Assembly: GCA_015063165.1 (NCBI GenBank)
Contig: SUSZ01000013.1
Location: forward strand, 1 to 47,698
Direction of reading: 5' to 3'
Source: Thermoplasmata archaeon
GTDB taxonomy: Archaea > Thermoplasmatota > Thermoplasmata > Methanomassiliicoccales > Methanomethylophilaceae
DNA length: 47,698 bases
Within the stretch, counting starts at the first letter, position 1; each line of letters starts with the position of its first letter. Positions 25,207 through 34,416 of the stretch are shown here, piece after piece. The notes under the pieces are model-generated. The model made no database searches. It had not been told where the DNA came from and worked only from the letters and a program-made list of their open reading frames with translations. The position numbers and the translations under genes are program-made.

Positions 25207-25665
25207 TCACCCGGATCTGCACCCAGAGACGAACATCACCATGCGGTAGCCGTCTCCGCCGTCGTTGTAGAATCCGTAAAGACGCTCTGTGACGCGGAAT
25301 CCGCGCTTCTCGTAGAATCTCTTCGCTAGGAGGTTGGATGTGCGGACCTCCAGCTGGATGATGCTGTAGCCGTCCATGTAGCACCTCCTGCGGAAGGTGT
25401 CCAGAAGCTGCTGGCCTATGCCTTGTCCCCTGCAGCTCTCGTCCACGGCGAAAAGGGAGATGGAAACCCTTCCGCCCTCCAGCCGGGATCCGCAGATGGC
25501 CCCGAGGATGTTGCCGAACACGTCGGTCGCGACGAACTGCCCCTGGGGCCACTGCTCTTGAAAGAACATTATGACAGACGGCGGGAAGAATTCGTCGAGG
25601 TTGCTGTTCATCAGGACGAACACGCCCTCGAGGTCCTTCTCGCCAGCCTGTCTGACCATCGCCAT
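25207..25665 (-). CDS. GNAT-family (RimI-like) N-acetyltransferase
   Basis: 152 residues with the GNAT acetyl-CoA loop SCRGQGIGQQLL and the C-terminal LEVRTSNLLAKRFYEKRGF segment typical of RimI-type N-terminal protein acetylases. The pattern after it (YNDGGDGYRMVM) also fits archaeal N-alpha-acetyltransferases. The substrate cannot be fixed from sequence. Its ATG is four bases downstream of the stop of the phospholipase-D-like gene, so it is the last gene of that operon. Confidence 0.8.
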   Translation of the reverse strand: MAMVRQAGEKDLEGVFVLMNSNLDEFFPPSVIMFFQEQWPQGQFVATDVFGNILGAICGSRLEGGRVSISLFAVDESCRGQGIGQQLLDTFRRRCYMDGYSIIQLEVRTSNLLAKRFYEKRGFRVTERLYGFYNDGGDGYRMVMFVSGCRSG

Positions 25666-25669
25666 CGGA

Positions 25670-27949
25670 TCACTTCAGTACCTTCTTCGCCAGGCCTATT
25701 ATCGCCACTATAGCGGCGATGACGGCGGCTATGAGAGCGTAGATCATGGATCCCAGGCCGCCCTCGGACGAGGAGTCTCCTGAGCCGGAGCCGCTGACGA
25801 CGTTGAAATCTACATCGGCCAGACCTGTGTTCGATCCGTCCGTGACCTCAAGTGTCACTCCGTTGCTTCCGGCCTTGGTGGGGGTGTAGGTGAAGCTCGG
25901 CGAGGACGTGGTCTTGCTATAGCCGTCGTCGAAGGTCCACTTGTAGGTGTAAGATCCCGAAGGATCCACATCCGCTTCGAACTTGATCGAGTCTCCGAGG
26001 GTGATCTTGGAAGCGGAAGCGGTGATGGTCACTCTGAGGTCCACTACAGCGTAGTCCATGGTCGCTCTGGCGGTCTGTCCGGAGGAATCCTTGACGGTCA
26101 CCTCAAGTACATGCGCTCCAGCCTTGGGCGTGACGCTGGCATAGGGAACCTTGGTGATGGCGGTCTGTCCGTCTCCGAAGCTCCATTCGTAGGTGTAGCT
26201 TCCGGCAGGTCTAACTTCGACCTCGAAGGTCACCTTCTCGCCAAGATCGTAAGACTTCTGGGTGGTCAGGATGTTGACGGACAGCCCCTCGTACTCGTAG
26301 TTCCTGCTGAAGTCTCTCTCGAACACGCTCGCGAAGTAGTCTGCCACCTGCGAGGAGAGGATGACCGCTCCGACCTCCCTGTTGTTGTTGAAGGAGTTGC
26401 TGGTCCAGTTGACAGAGGATACGATAGCCCTGTCGTCGCAGACGAGTCCCTTGTTGTGAATGTATGGGGTGTCCATCGCTGCCGCCTTGATGGCGCTTCC
26501 GGAATTCAGCCTGTCAACCAGGCTGTTGGCGGCTGCCGCATAGGAGCCTCCGGAGGTGACCATTATCCTGGCATCTACGCCGGAGGTGGCAGCCGCGTTC
26601 AGGACGTACAAGGGAGAGCTGGACTCTGTATAGTCGAGATAGGAGTCTCCGACGTTCTGCTGCTGGACATAGGCGCGTTCGCTGGCGTTGCTGATCCAGT
26701 ACATCTCGGTGTCCCAAGCGTTGTCGGGAGACAGCATTGGGCAGACCTTGGCGGAATAGGAGGGGAAGCTTCCGGAGGAAACAGGCTTGTAGGTCATTGT
26801 GGCCGCGCTTGCGTTGGCGTAGCTCATCTCGGAGAAGTCCCTGACGTCGCCGTAGCTATCGTCGATGTCGTTCTGGAAGACACTCTCCATGTAGGATCCG
26901 TACTCCTTGCTCTCGATCACGGCTCCCCATCCGCGGTTGCCATACTCGCCGCTGTAGGTCCCGTTATGGATGGACCCGTTGAGGTTGTCGGCGGTCCAGT
27001 TCTCGGAGGTCACGATGGTCTTGGTGCCGTCCACTATGGCATATTTCGCATGGACGAAGGAGAAACGCTCTCCGGACTGTCCTCCGATGAGCTTGACCTC
27101 TCCGCCCGCGTTGACGAGAGCCTTCATCCTGGAGGCCATGTCGCTCTGGTCTCCGCCGTTGGGGCTGGCCTCCATCAGGACGACGACTTCGACGCCCTTC
27201 TTGGCGAGGTTGCATAGGAGGGCGTACATGTTGGCGTTGGTGAGCTGGTAGATCTCGATGTGGACGGACTTCTTCGCTCCGCTTATGGCGTCGAAGATGG
27301 GAACCCCTCCGCTGTCAGGGAAGACGAAGGGAGTCACAGTCGCGCTGTATGCGAGCGAGGGGTCGAACGCGTAGGACGTACGTCCCGGCTTGGCTATTCC
27401 CCAATCTGCGGCAGTGTCGGTGTCTGTGGAGCCCATCCTGCCGACATAGGCGTTGGTTCCGTTGATGGTCACGGAGGAGCCGGACCAGTACCTGGAATCT
27501 GAGATGGTCTTGCTGCCGAAACAGATCGCGTCGATGCAATTGCCGGAGGGGCTGTAGAGGAAAACCTCGTCCCCCTTGTTGGAGAAGATATAGTTCTCAC
27601 CGGCTTCCACGCCGCTGTTCCCGATGTAGATGACTTTGTCGCGGTCCGCGAAAGCTGTTTTAGCGCTGGAATCAGGTCTCACTATAGTGATAGATTCCTT
27701 GCTGTCCAGAACCAGGCTCTTGGTGAACTTGCATTCATCCTCTCCGTCAGAGAGATAGTATCCTTTGAGGTCGACCGATTTAGAACTATAGTTCTTCAAG
27801 GTCACCCCTTCCCAATCGTAAGGGCTGAACTCGCTGATCAGAACGCCGTCCAGATCGCCCTTGGCATCGGACTCGTCGAACGAGGCCTGCATTGCCAGAA
27901 GCGCAAGAACGACGACCGCGAGCAGCGATACGGCTTCCTTGGCGTTCAT
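25670..27949 (-). CDS. Exported phospholipase-D-like protein with lamin-tail and PKD domains
   Basis: About 759 residues from ATG 27949, which has a perfect AGGAGG site; the longer frame to 27979 lacks one. Order of parts: signal segment (SLLAVVVLALLAMQA), lamin-tail domain (LISEFSPYDWEGVTLKNYSS, about 40-170), two PLD half-sites with HKD motifs HAKYAIVDG and HNKGLVCDD each followed by N-W-T, two PKD-type Ig domains (YEWSFGDG, YKWTFDDG), a Gly/Ser linker and a C-terminal membrane helix ending in KKVLK. It is probably a cell-surface phosphodiesterase or nuclease. Its paralogue lies directly upstream. Confidence 0.85.
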   Translation of the reverse strand: MNAKEAVSLLAVVVLALLAMQASFDESDAKGDLDGVLISEFSPYDWEGVTLKNYSSKSVDLKGYYLSDGEDECKFTKSLVLDSKESITIVRPDSSAKTAFADRDKVIYIGNSGVEAGENYIFSNKGDEVFLYSPSGNCIDAICFGSKTISDSRYWSGSSVTINGTNAYVGRMGSTDTDTAADWGIAKPGRTSYAFDPSLAYSATVTPFVFPDSGGVPIFDAISGAKKSVHIEIYQLTNANMYALLCNLAKKGVEVVVLMEASPNGGDQSDMASRMKALVNAGGEVKLIGGQSGERFSFVHAKYAIVDGTKTIVTSENWTADNLNGSIHNGTYSGEYGNRGWGAVIESKEYGSYMESVFQNDIDDSYGDVRDFSEMSYANASAATMTYKPVSSGSFPSYSAKVCPMLSPDNAWDTEMYWISNASERAYVQQQNVGDSYLDYTESSSPLYVLNAAATSGVDARIMVTSGGSYAAAANSLVDRLNSGSAIKAAAMDTPYIHNKGLVCDDRAIVSSVNWTSNSFNNNREVGAVILSSQVADYFASVFERDFSRNYEYEGLSVNILTTQKSYDLGEKVTFEVEVRPAGSYTYEWSFGDGQTAITKVPYASVTPKAGAHVLEVTVKDSSGQTARATMDYAVVDLRVTITASASKITLGDSIKFEADVDPSGSYTYKWTFDDGYSKTTSSPSFTYTPTKAGSNGVTLEVTDGSNTGLADVDFNVVSGSGSGDSSSEGGLGSMIYALIAAVIAAIVAIIGLAKKVLK

Positions 27950-27994
27950 GCCTCCTAATCGTTGGATAAAATAATACACTTTCCCACACCAGCT

Positions 27995-29977
27995 TCATCG
28001 CTCCAGGGGGCGCCTGAAATGGAAAGCCAGCATCAGCGCGACACCCGCCACCGCCACTATGAGGGATATCAGGGCCTCTGCCGGGATCCCGAGATCGAAC
28101 TCCACGATCTGGGGACGCAGGACCGAATATCCTGCCGATGCCGTGCGGCTGTTGCCATCCCCGTCCGTGACCTTAACGGAAAGCGAATGGTCCCCCTCGG
28201 TAGTCCAGAACGACATGCGAGGGATCGTGGTCGTTCTCGTCCTCCCGTCTCCGAGGTCCCATTCGTAGCTGTAATCGCCGGTGACGGTCACGTCCACCGA
28301 TACGACAGCCTCCTCGCCGACCTTGTACACCGGACTGAACTCCGAGATCTCCACCTCGAAACCCTCGTACAGGTAGTGCCTCCGGTGGTCCTGTATGAAC
28401 GCTTCGGCGAAGAAGTCCGATACCTCTGCGGATTCTATCGCTATCCCGAACTCCCTGTTGCATGAGAACGAATTATCCGTCCAATTCACGGAAGCCACGA
28501 TGGCAACATCGTCGCAGACGAGGCCTTTGTTGTGCACGTACGGATACATCATCGAAGCGGCTTTGATTCCCGTGCTGGCGCACAGCGAGTAGGCATAGGT
28601 CCCTGCGGACGTGGCTTCCAGAACCAGCCTGGTGTCGACCCCCCTGGTCACCGCCTGCTTCATATTCCACAGCGGAGTCCCCTCGTCTGCGTCCCTGTAA
28701 GATGACCCTATGCTCTGCTGCTCGGAATAAAGCCTCTCCACGGCCCTGTCCATGTAGTAGGTCTCCGCTCTGAATGACCCGTCCGGGGACAGGAACGGCA
28801 CCACGGTCGTGCTGTACATCTTGCCGTAGGAATCCGTCGGAGGCTGGTAGCCCAGATTCCCTGAGGCGCGTGCGTTCGGATACTCCTCGGAGAAGCGCTT
28901 CACGTCCCCATAGGCAAGGCAGGAATCGTTCCTGAAGACCCTCTCCATGAACTCGGCATACCCGGTGCTCTCGACTACCGCGCCCCATCCGCGGTTGCCT
29001 TTGTCGTCCCCGTAGGTGCAGGGACGGGCGTTGCCGTTCATGTTGTCCTCGGTCCAGTTCTCCGTGGTCAGGACCGTCTTGTAGCCGTCGATTATCGCGT
29101 ATTTCGCATGCATGTACGGAAAACGGTCCACATCGGTCCCTCCGATGAGGAAGACCTCGCCACCATGGTCCTCCAAGGATTTCATTAGCGGCACGTAGGG
29201 CACCAGATCGACCCCTAGAGGCGCCGCTTCGAGCAGGAGGGTCACCTCTACCCCTCTGTCCTCCAAGTCGCACAGAAGGGCGTATACGTTCCTGCTGCTG
29301 AGGATATAGAGCGACACGAGGACGCTTTTCTCCGAAGACTCGAGAGCCCTGTAGACAGGGACGCCCCCGCTGTCGGGGAACAGGAACGGCATCACCTCGG
29401 CGTCGTATCTCCTGTCAGGATCGAATCCGATCTCCGTCACACCAGGACGGCGTATGACCCAGTCCTCGGCGGCGTTGGTATCGCCTCCGACCCTTATGGC
29501 ATAGTATCCCCTCTTGTTCTCCACCGTCGGGCCGATCCAGACGGTCTTGTCCTCTATCCTCTTCTCGCCGTAGCACACAGCATCGATGATCTTGCCGTCC
29601 TTCATCAGATACAGGTCGTCCCCGGTGTTCCCGAGGATGAGCGAGCCTTTCCCCTTTACGACGCCCTCCTCTCCGACCGTCACTATTCGAATGCTGCCTC
29701 CGAATGAGGTGCAGTCTGGGTCCAGAGAGAAGCCCAGAGCCTCACCCGCCGGAATCCTGAGGGATCTTGTGAAAGCCCAGGTCCCCTCGCCGTCGGTCAA
29801 GTATGAGCCATTGAGATCGACCGCGGAGGAGCCCGGGTTGGACACGGCTATCGCCTCCCCATACGGATCGAACGCATGTATCCTAGGTTCAGAGCATACA
29901 TCGTCCGATACGAACAGGAGCACGAGGACGAGCGTCAGAGCCAGGGGAATTAAAAGAGCTGTCGTCCGCGTGTCCAT
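27995..29977 (-). CDS. Second exported phospholipase-D-like protein (paralogue)
   Basis: 660 residues with the same plan as its downstream neighbour: an N-terminal signal helix (LLIPLALTLVLVLLFV), lamin-tail domain (IHAFDPYGEAIAVSN), HKD sites HAKYAIIDG and HNKGLVCDD, one PKD-type domain (YEWDLGDG) and a C-terminal helix followed by HFRRPLER. It differs in having one PKD domain, not two. The 45-base gap suggests one transcript with the next gene. The role is exported phosphodiester hydrolysis, with the substrate (lipid or DNA) unknown. Confidence 0.83.
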   Translation of the reverse strand: MDTRTTALLIPLALTLVLVLLFVSDDVCSEPRIHAFDPYGEAIAVSNPGSSAVDLNGSYLTDGEGTWAFTRSLRIPAGEALGFSLDPDCTSFGGSIRIVTVGEEGVVKGKGSLILGNTGDDLYLMKDGKIIDAVCYGEKRIEDKTVWIGPTVENKRGYYAIRVGGDTNAAEDWVIRRPGVTEIGFDPDRRYDAEVMPFLFPDSGGVPVYRALESSEKSVLVSLYILSSRNVYALLCDLEDRGVEVTLLLEAAPLGVDLVPYVPLMKSLEDHGGEVFLIGGTDVDRFPYMHAKYAIIDGYKTVLTTENWTEDNMNGNARPCTYGDDKGNRGWGAVVESTGYAEFMERVFRNDSCLAYGDVKRFSEEYPNARASGNLGYQPPTDSYGKMYSTTVVPFLSPDGSFRAETYYMDRAVERLYSEQQSIGSSYRDADEGTPLWNMKQAVTRGVDTRLVLEATSAGTYAYSLCASTGIKAASMMYPYVHNKGLVCDDVAIVASVNWTDNSFSCNREFGIAIESAEVSDFFAEAFIQDHRRHYLYEGFEVEISEFSPVYKVGEEAVVSVDVTVTGDYSYEWDLGDGRTRTTTIPRMSFWTTEGDHSLSVKVTDGDGNSRTASAGYSVLRPQIVEFDLGIPAEALISLIVAVAGVALMLAFHFRRPLER

Positions 29978-30083
29978 GCTGAGATTATGGCCGGAGGCTT
30001 TCTTAACCGATGACGAACGAAAATAAGGTTGTTAAAAGACAAAATACCACCATTTAAATAAACAATGAAAATAGAGGCCACGA

Positions 30084-31271
30084 ATGACTGAAACTAGGCT
30101 GGGACGCCGTCCTCTGATGCTGCTCATAATCATATTGAGCATGTTCGGTCCGATATCCACGGACATGTATCTCTCGGGACTCCCTAGGATGATAGAGGAT
30201 TTCCAGACGACTGAATCCGTCATGAACATGTCCCTGTACCTGTTCATGCTGGTCCTTGCGTTCAGCATACTTATACTCGGGCCCATGGGCGACAAGTACG
30301 GCAGGAGGAAGGTCCTCGCATTCTCCCTGGCGATCTACGCTGTCTCCAACATCGCATGCTGCTTCACCCAGGACGTCTGGATCTTCATCGCGCTGAGGAT
30401 GATCCAGGCTGTAGGGGGAGGAGGGGCCCTGACAGCCGCGTTCGCTCTCATCAAGGACTGCTTCACCGGCAACGACATGAAGTCAGTCCTGTCCATAACG
30501 GCGGCGATAGGGATTCTCGGGCCCATCCTGGCTCCTGTCATAGGGACGCTGCTGATCAACCTGGCAGGATGGCGCGCGACGTTCTGGGCACCAGCATCGA
30601 TCTCGCTGTTCTGCCTCGCTATGAGCCTCCTGCTGCCTGGGAACATCCCTCTGGACCGCTACAAGGGGACCGTCCTCGGATCCCTGACAAGACTCGGGGC
30701 CGTCACCAAGAACCGCAGCTTCCTGCTGTTCATGCTTATGATGTGCACATTCACCGGCTCCCAGCTAGCATACATATCCGTCTCTTCGTACGTATACCAG
30801 GACGGATTCGGGCTCGGCACCACCGAGTACAGCCTCGTCCTGGCCATGTCATGCATCCTAGGGCTCGTGATAGCCCGCATAGAGGATCACAGGAACGTCA
30901 CGCCGAAGAAGAGGCTGGTGTTCATCATCTCCATGGGGCTTCTCAGCCTGACGATGATGTGCATCGTGGCTCCCATGCACTGGACGCTGTTCATGCTTTC
31001 GATCGTCCCCTGCTGCGCCATCACGATAACAGCACGTTCGTTCGGGTTCGGAATCCTGATGAACCAGCACGACGGGGACAACGGCTCCGTCTCCGCCATG
31101 CTGAACTTCACCACGTTCATGTTCGCCTTCGTCGGGATGGTCATCGCCTCATCATTCCCCGCGGATCTGTTCATCTACGGAGTCGCCACCATGCTCGCGA
31201 TATGCTGCAGCGTGTTCCTCGGAAGCTGGGCTCTTCTGCGTGCGAGAGGATACGGCCTCAAGGGCTTGTGA
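30084..31271 (+). CDS. MFS drug exporter, Bcr/CflA type
   Basis: 395 residues with about 12 hydrophobic segments. The loop between helices 2 and 3 has motif A (GDKYGRRKVL), and the first helix carries the STDMYLSGLP pattern typical of DHA1 Bcr/CflA multidrug exporters, as does IQAVGGGGAL in helix 4. It likely exports drugs by proton antiport. The ATG follows a GAGG site and a TATA-like tttaaataaa about 30 bases upstream. It is divergent from the phospholipase-D-like genes. Confidence 0.88.
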   Translation: MTETRLGRRPLMLLIIILSMFGPISTDMYLSGLPRMIEDFQTTESVMNMSLYLFMLVLAFSILILGPMGDKYGRRKVLAFSLAIYAVSNIACCFTQDVWIFIALRMIQAVGGGGALTAAFALIKDCFTGNDMKSVLSITAAIGILGPILAPVIGTLLINLAGWRATFWAPASISLFCLAMSLLLPGNIPLDRYKGTVLGSLTRLGAVTKNRSFLLFMLMMCTFTGSQLAYISVSSYVYQDGFGLGTTEYSLVLAMSCILGLVIARIEDHRNVTPKKRLVFIISMGLLSLTMMCIVAPMHWTLFMLSIVPCCAITITARSFGFGILMNQHDGDNGSVSAMLNFTTFMFAFVGMVIASSFPADLFIYGVATMLAICCSVFLGSWALLRARGYGLKGL

Positions 31272-31421
31272 GATGGAAAGTAATCGATGGCCGCTCGATT
31301 GACAAGACCGTCCCTAGGGGATGGCATCATGCGGCGAAGCCATTACGATGTGGGACTGGTTCGGTTCATGATGCCCGACGACGGCCGGAACTGCATCCGA
31401 TCCAGCGACAGATGGATCAAG

Positions 31422-31454
31422 AAAAAAGGGACACGACGGATGCCGCCGTGCCCC
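31422..31454 (-). terminator. Intrinsic terminator of the P-type ATPase gene
   Basis: An imperfect stem (31428-31439 with 31443-31454) nine bases past the minus-strand UGA is followed by six U residues (plus-strand aaaaaa at 31422-31427). Confidence 0.7.
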
Positions 31455-31462
31455 GAATGGTT

Positions 31463-33325
31463 TCACTTCTCGTACATCTTAGTGCGCAGGCACCTCATGG
31501 AGTTCAGGATCGCCAAGACAGCGACTCCAACGTCTCCGAACACCGCCATCCACATGTTCGCGATTCCGAACAGGGAAAGGGCGAGGATGAGGAACTTCAC
31601 GCCGAGCGCGAACACGATGTTCTGCTTGACGATGGAGTTGGTGCGCCTTGCCAGCTTGATAGCGGTGCTGAGCTTCTTGGGCGAGTCGTCCATGATGACG
31701 ACGTCCGCAGCCTCGATGGCCGCGTCGGATCCGAGTCCTCCCATGGCGACCCCGATGTCCGCACGGGAGATCGAAGGCGCATCGTTGATTCCGTCTCCGA
31801 CGTACACGACGTTGGACTTAGGGGCCTTCTCTGCGATGATCTGCTCGAGGTGCTCGATCTTGTCCGCGGGCATGAGCTCGCAGTGGGCCTCGTCGAGTCC
31901 GATCTTGTTGGCGACCTCCTCTCCGATGGGCTTAGCGTCTCCGGAGAGCATGACGGTCCTCTTGATGCCGTTCGCCTTGAGGTCCTTGATGGCCTCCACG
32001 GAAGTGGACTTAACGATATCGGACAGGGTGATCTTACCCATATAGACGCCGTTCTTGGCGACGTGGACCACGGTGTGGATCCCGTCCTCGGTGGTGGGGA
32101 CGGCTCCGACCTCGGCCATGAGCTTCCTGTTTCCGACAGCGATCTTGTCGCCGTCGATCTCGGTGATGACTCCCCTTCCGGCACGGTCCTCTGAGGCTCC
32201 GATGCGGGAGTAGTCGAATCCCTCCTTGCACTCCTTCTTCAGGGAGATGGCGATGGGGTGGTTGGATCCGGACTCCGCCATGGCGGCCATGAGGACGAGC
32301 TCGTCCTCGGTGCAGCCGACGGCTTCCTTGGTGTCTATTCCGAACCTTCCCTCGGTGAGGGTTCCGGTCTTGTCGAAGACTATAGTCTCGGCGTGGGCGA
32401 GGGCTTCCAGATAGTTTCCTCCCTTGACCAGGATACCCAGCTTGGATGCGGCTCCGATACCGCAGAAGTATCCGAGAGGGACCGAGATGACCACGGCGCA
32501 GGGACAGGAGACGACCAGGAAGGTCAGAGCCCTGTATATCCAGGTCTCGGGGTTCATTCCGAGGAGTGTGGGTATGACCGCCACGAGTATGGCTGCTCCC
32601 ACGACGGCGGGAGTGTAGTATCTTGCGAATTTGGTGATGAACTTCTCGACGGGTGCTTTCCTCGATATGGAATCCTCGACGAGCTCGAGGACCTTGGAGA
32701 CGGTGGAATCCTCGTACTCCTTGGTCACGCACATCCTGAACTTGGCGCTGACGTTGACGGATCCGCTGAAGACCTCGTCGCCAGGCCCGACGTTGCGGGG
32801 GACCGATTCACCGGTAAGAGCGCTTGTATCCAGAGAGGACCTTCCGTCGACGATGCTTCCGTCGAGAGGGACCTTCTCCCCGGGAAGAACCTCCACCATG
32901 TCTCCGATGTTGACCTCTTCGGGGTCCACACGGACAACTTCCCCGTCCTTGACGAGGTTCGCATATTCGGGCTGGATGTCCATCAGGTCTGCGATGGACT
33001 GTCTAGTCGTGTTGACAGCGCGGTCCTCGAACCATTCTCCCACCTGGAAGAACAGCATGACTGCGGCTCCTTCCTGCCAGGATCCTATGACGAACGCTCC
33101 CACGCTTGCGATGAGCATGAGAATCTTCTCGTCCAGAAACTGGCCTTTGAATATGTTACGGATGGCCGTCACCAGGACGTCGTATCCTCCTATGAGGTAC
33201 GCCGCCAGGAAGAAGAAGAACTGATACTTCTCCTCGATGGCCTCCGTAAAGTGGAGTACCATGCCCACGGCGAAGATCGCCAGGGCGATGATCAAGCGCT
33301 TCTCGAAGTTGTTCATCGAGTTCAC
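31463..33325 (-). CDS. Zn/Cd/Pb-type P1B-ATPase efflux pump
   Basis: 620 residues. All P-type motifs are present: TGES, CPC in the transport helix (VVSCPCAVV), DKTGTLTEG phosphorylation site, the P1B HP motif (SGSNHPIA) and GDGINDAP. The last helices have Lys in VKFLILAL and Asp in FGDVGVAVL, as in the Zn/Cd/Pb (P1B-2) subgroup and not the copper pumps. There is no N-terminal metal-binding domain; the adjacent upstream gene encodes it separately. The pump would expel divalent soft metals. It overlaps the upstream chaperone gene by four bases and ends in a clear terminator. Confidence 0.92.
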   Translation of the reverse strand: MNSMNNFEKRLIIALAIFAVGMVLHFTEAIEEKYQFFFFLAAYLIGGYDVLVTAIRNIFKGQFLDEKILMLIASVGAFVIGSWQEGAAVMLFFQVGEWFEDRAVNTTRQSIADLMDIQPEYANLVKDGEVVRVDPEEVNIGDMVEVLPGEKVPLDGSIVDGRSSLDTSALTGESVPRNVGPGDEVFSGSVNVSAKFRMCVTKEYEDSTVSKVLELVEDSISRKAPVEKFITKFARYYTPAVVGAAILVAVIPTLLGMNPETWIYRALTFLVVSCPCAVVISVPLGYFCGIGAASKLGILVKGGNYLEALAHAETIVFDKTGTLTEGRFGIDTKEAVGCTEDELVLMAAMAESGSNHPIAISLKKECKEGFDYSRIGASEDRAGRGVITEIDGDKIAVGNRKLMAEVGAVPTTEDGIHTVVHVAKNGVYMGKITLSDIVKSTSVEAIKDLKANGIKRTVMLSGDAKPIGEEVANKIGLDEAHCELMPADKIEHLEQIIAEKAPKSNVVYVGDGINDAPSISRADIGVAMGGLGSDAAIEAADVVIMDDSPKKLSTAIKLARRTNSIVKQNIVFALGVKFLILALSLFGIANMWMAVFGDVGVAVLAILNSMRCLRTKMYEK

Positions 33326-33549
33326 TTGATCCTTTTCACCGACTTGACATCGCTCGATGCCTTCATCGCTTCCTTGGTGATCTGCTCGACGATGGCGTCG
33401 ACATCCTCCCTCTCGGTGGTGAAGCTGAGCTTCTGGGTCATGAAGACCACGTTGACGTCGTTGATCCCCTGGATCTTGGAGACAGCGGTTTCGATCTTTG
33501 CCGCGCAGTTGGCGCAGTCGAGTCCTTCGAGTTTGAGTACTACCTTCAT
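33322..33549 (-). CDS. Heavy-metal-associated (HMA) chaperone
   Basis: 75 residues from ATG 33549; a GTG three codons upstream is less likely. A single ferredoxin-like HMA domain with the metal site LDCANCAAKIE and the usual VVFMTQKLSF second half. It would pass metal to, or act as the detached N-terminal domain of, the pump encoded next. It is the first gene of the two-gene metal operon and lies under a palindromic operator. Confidence 0.9.
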   Translation of the reverse strand: MKVVLKLEGLDCANCAAKIETAVSKIQGINDVNVVFMTQKLSFTTEREDVDAIVEQITKEAMKASSDVKSVKRIK

Positions 33550-33560
33550 TTTACTCACTG

Positions 33561-33590
33561 ATAGTTGAATGACTGTTCAACTATTAATAG
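33561..33590 (-). promoter_or_regulatory. ArsR/SmtB-type operator overlapping the metal operon promoter
   Basis: A perfect inverted repeat ATAGTTGAA-N6-TTCAACTAT (33561-33584) has the TGAA-N6-TTCA core of ArsR/SmtB metalloregulator operators. It begins 11 bases before the chaperone ATG and overlaps an AT-rich box (ctattaatag, 33581-33590). Binding would block transcription until metal releases the repressor. No ArsR gene is in the window. Confidence 0.7.
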
Positions 33591-33694
33591 GCACTGCACG
33601 ACAAATTACGTGTATCAGATAATTCTGCCTAATGGCAAAATATTGGAATTGGTTTATAAATGGATGGAGGATATTCTTATCTCTCTTAAATAAG

Positions 33695-33729
33695 AAAAAA
33701 TACCCGCACGGAAAAAGGGCCCGTACGGG
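33695..33729 (-). terminator. Intrinsic terminator of the fbp-tpiA operon
   Basis: A nine-pair stem with one mismatch (33703-33711 with 33721-33729) starts nine bases after the tpiA stop and is followed by six U residues on the minus strand. Confidence 0.7.
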
Positions 33730-33738
33730 AATGTTGTT

Positions 33739-34416
33739 TCAGATGTACCTTATCAAGTCCCTGAGAACCGCTTCGGGATCTGCGGCCTTGACCACTCCCG
33801 ATGCGAGGAGAACGCCCTTGGCGCCGAGATCTATGGCTGTCTTGACGTCCTGCCCGGTCTTGACTCCAGCTCCGCAGAGGACCGCGACCTTGGGATCCAC
33901 GGCCTCGACGGCGGCTACGGTGTCCTGAACGATGCGGGGGTTCGCGGTGGTGACCGAGATGTACCCTCCGATGAGCTCGGGGGGCTCCACGGCGACCATC
34001 TTGGGCGAGAACGCGGCGAGCTCCTTGGCCTTCTCCACGCTCTCGGCGCAGACGCATGTGCAGACGCCCAGCGCGTGGCACATGTCCACGCAGGCTCCTA
34101 CATCGGCTGCGGGCTGCCTGTTCTCCGAATGATTGATCAAGGTGCCGAACGCGCCGGTGGCCTTCACGGCGGAAGGGGTGGTGTACCCCGTTCCGGAGCC
34201 GGGCTTCCTCGGACTGACGTTCTGGGAGAACACCGGGATCGATGCATCCCTGGCCACCAAGGACAGCTCCGGCATCGGAGGGCATACGGCTATGCTCACT
34301 CCGGACTCCTCGGCCACTGCGGCACAGGTATTGGCGAGGCGGAGAGCGCCTTCGCCCTCCACCTGGCTGTAGACCTTGAAGTTGACGATGACCGCGGGGG
34401 TCCTGAGATCAGTCAA
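33739..34416 (-). CDS. tpiA: Triosephosphate isomerase, archaeal type
   Basis: 225 residues, the short archaeal length. It interconverts dihydroxyacetone phosphate and glyceraldehyde 3-phosphate. Catalytic residues are visible: Lys in VIVNFKVY, His in LINHSENR and Glu in VAVEPPELIGG. The phosphate loop is LCGAGVKTG with LLASGVVKA. The gene overlaps the end of fbp by eight bases, which couples the two gluconeogenic enzymes. Confidence 0.96.
   Translation of the reverse strand: MTDLRTPAVIVNFKVYSQVEGEGALRLANTCAAVAEESGVSIAVCPPMPELSLVARDASIPVFSQNVSPRKPGSGTGYTTPSAVKATGAFGTLINHSENRQPAADVGACVDMCHALGVCTCVCAESVEKAKELAAFSPKMVAVEPPELIGGYISVTTANPRIVQDTVAAVEAVDPKVAVLCGAGVKTGQDVKTAIDLGAKGVLLASGVVKAADPEAVLRDLIRYI

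Noticed and set aside
31272-31421. Possible tRNA in the gap after the MFS gene (a ggttcg-like string near 31359)
   Set aside because: No acceptor stem or anticodon arm could be built around it.
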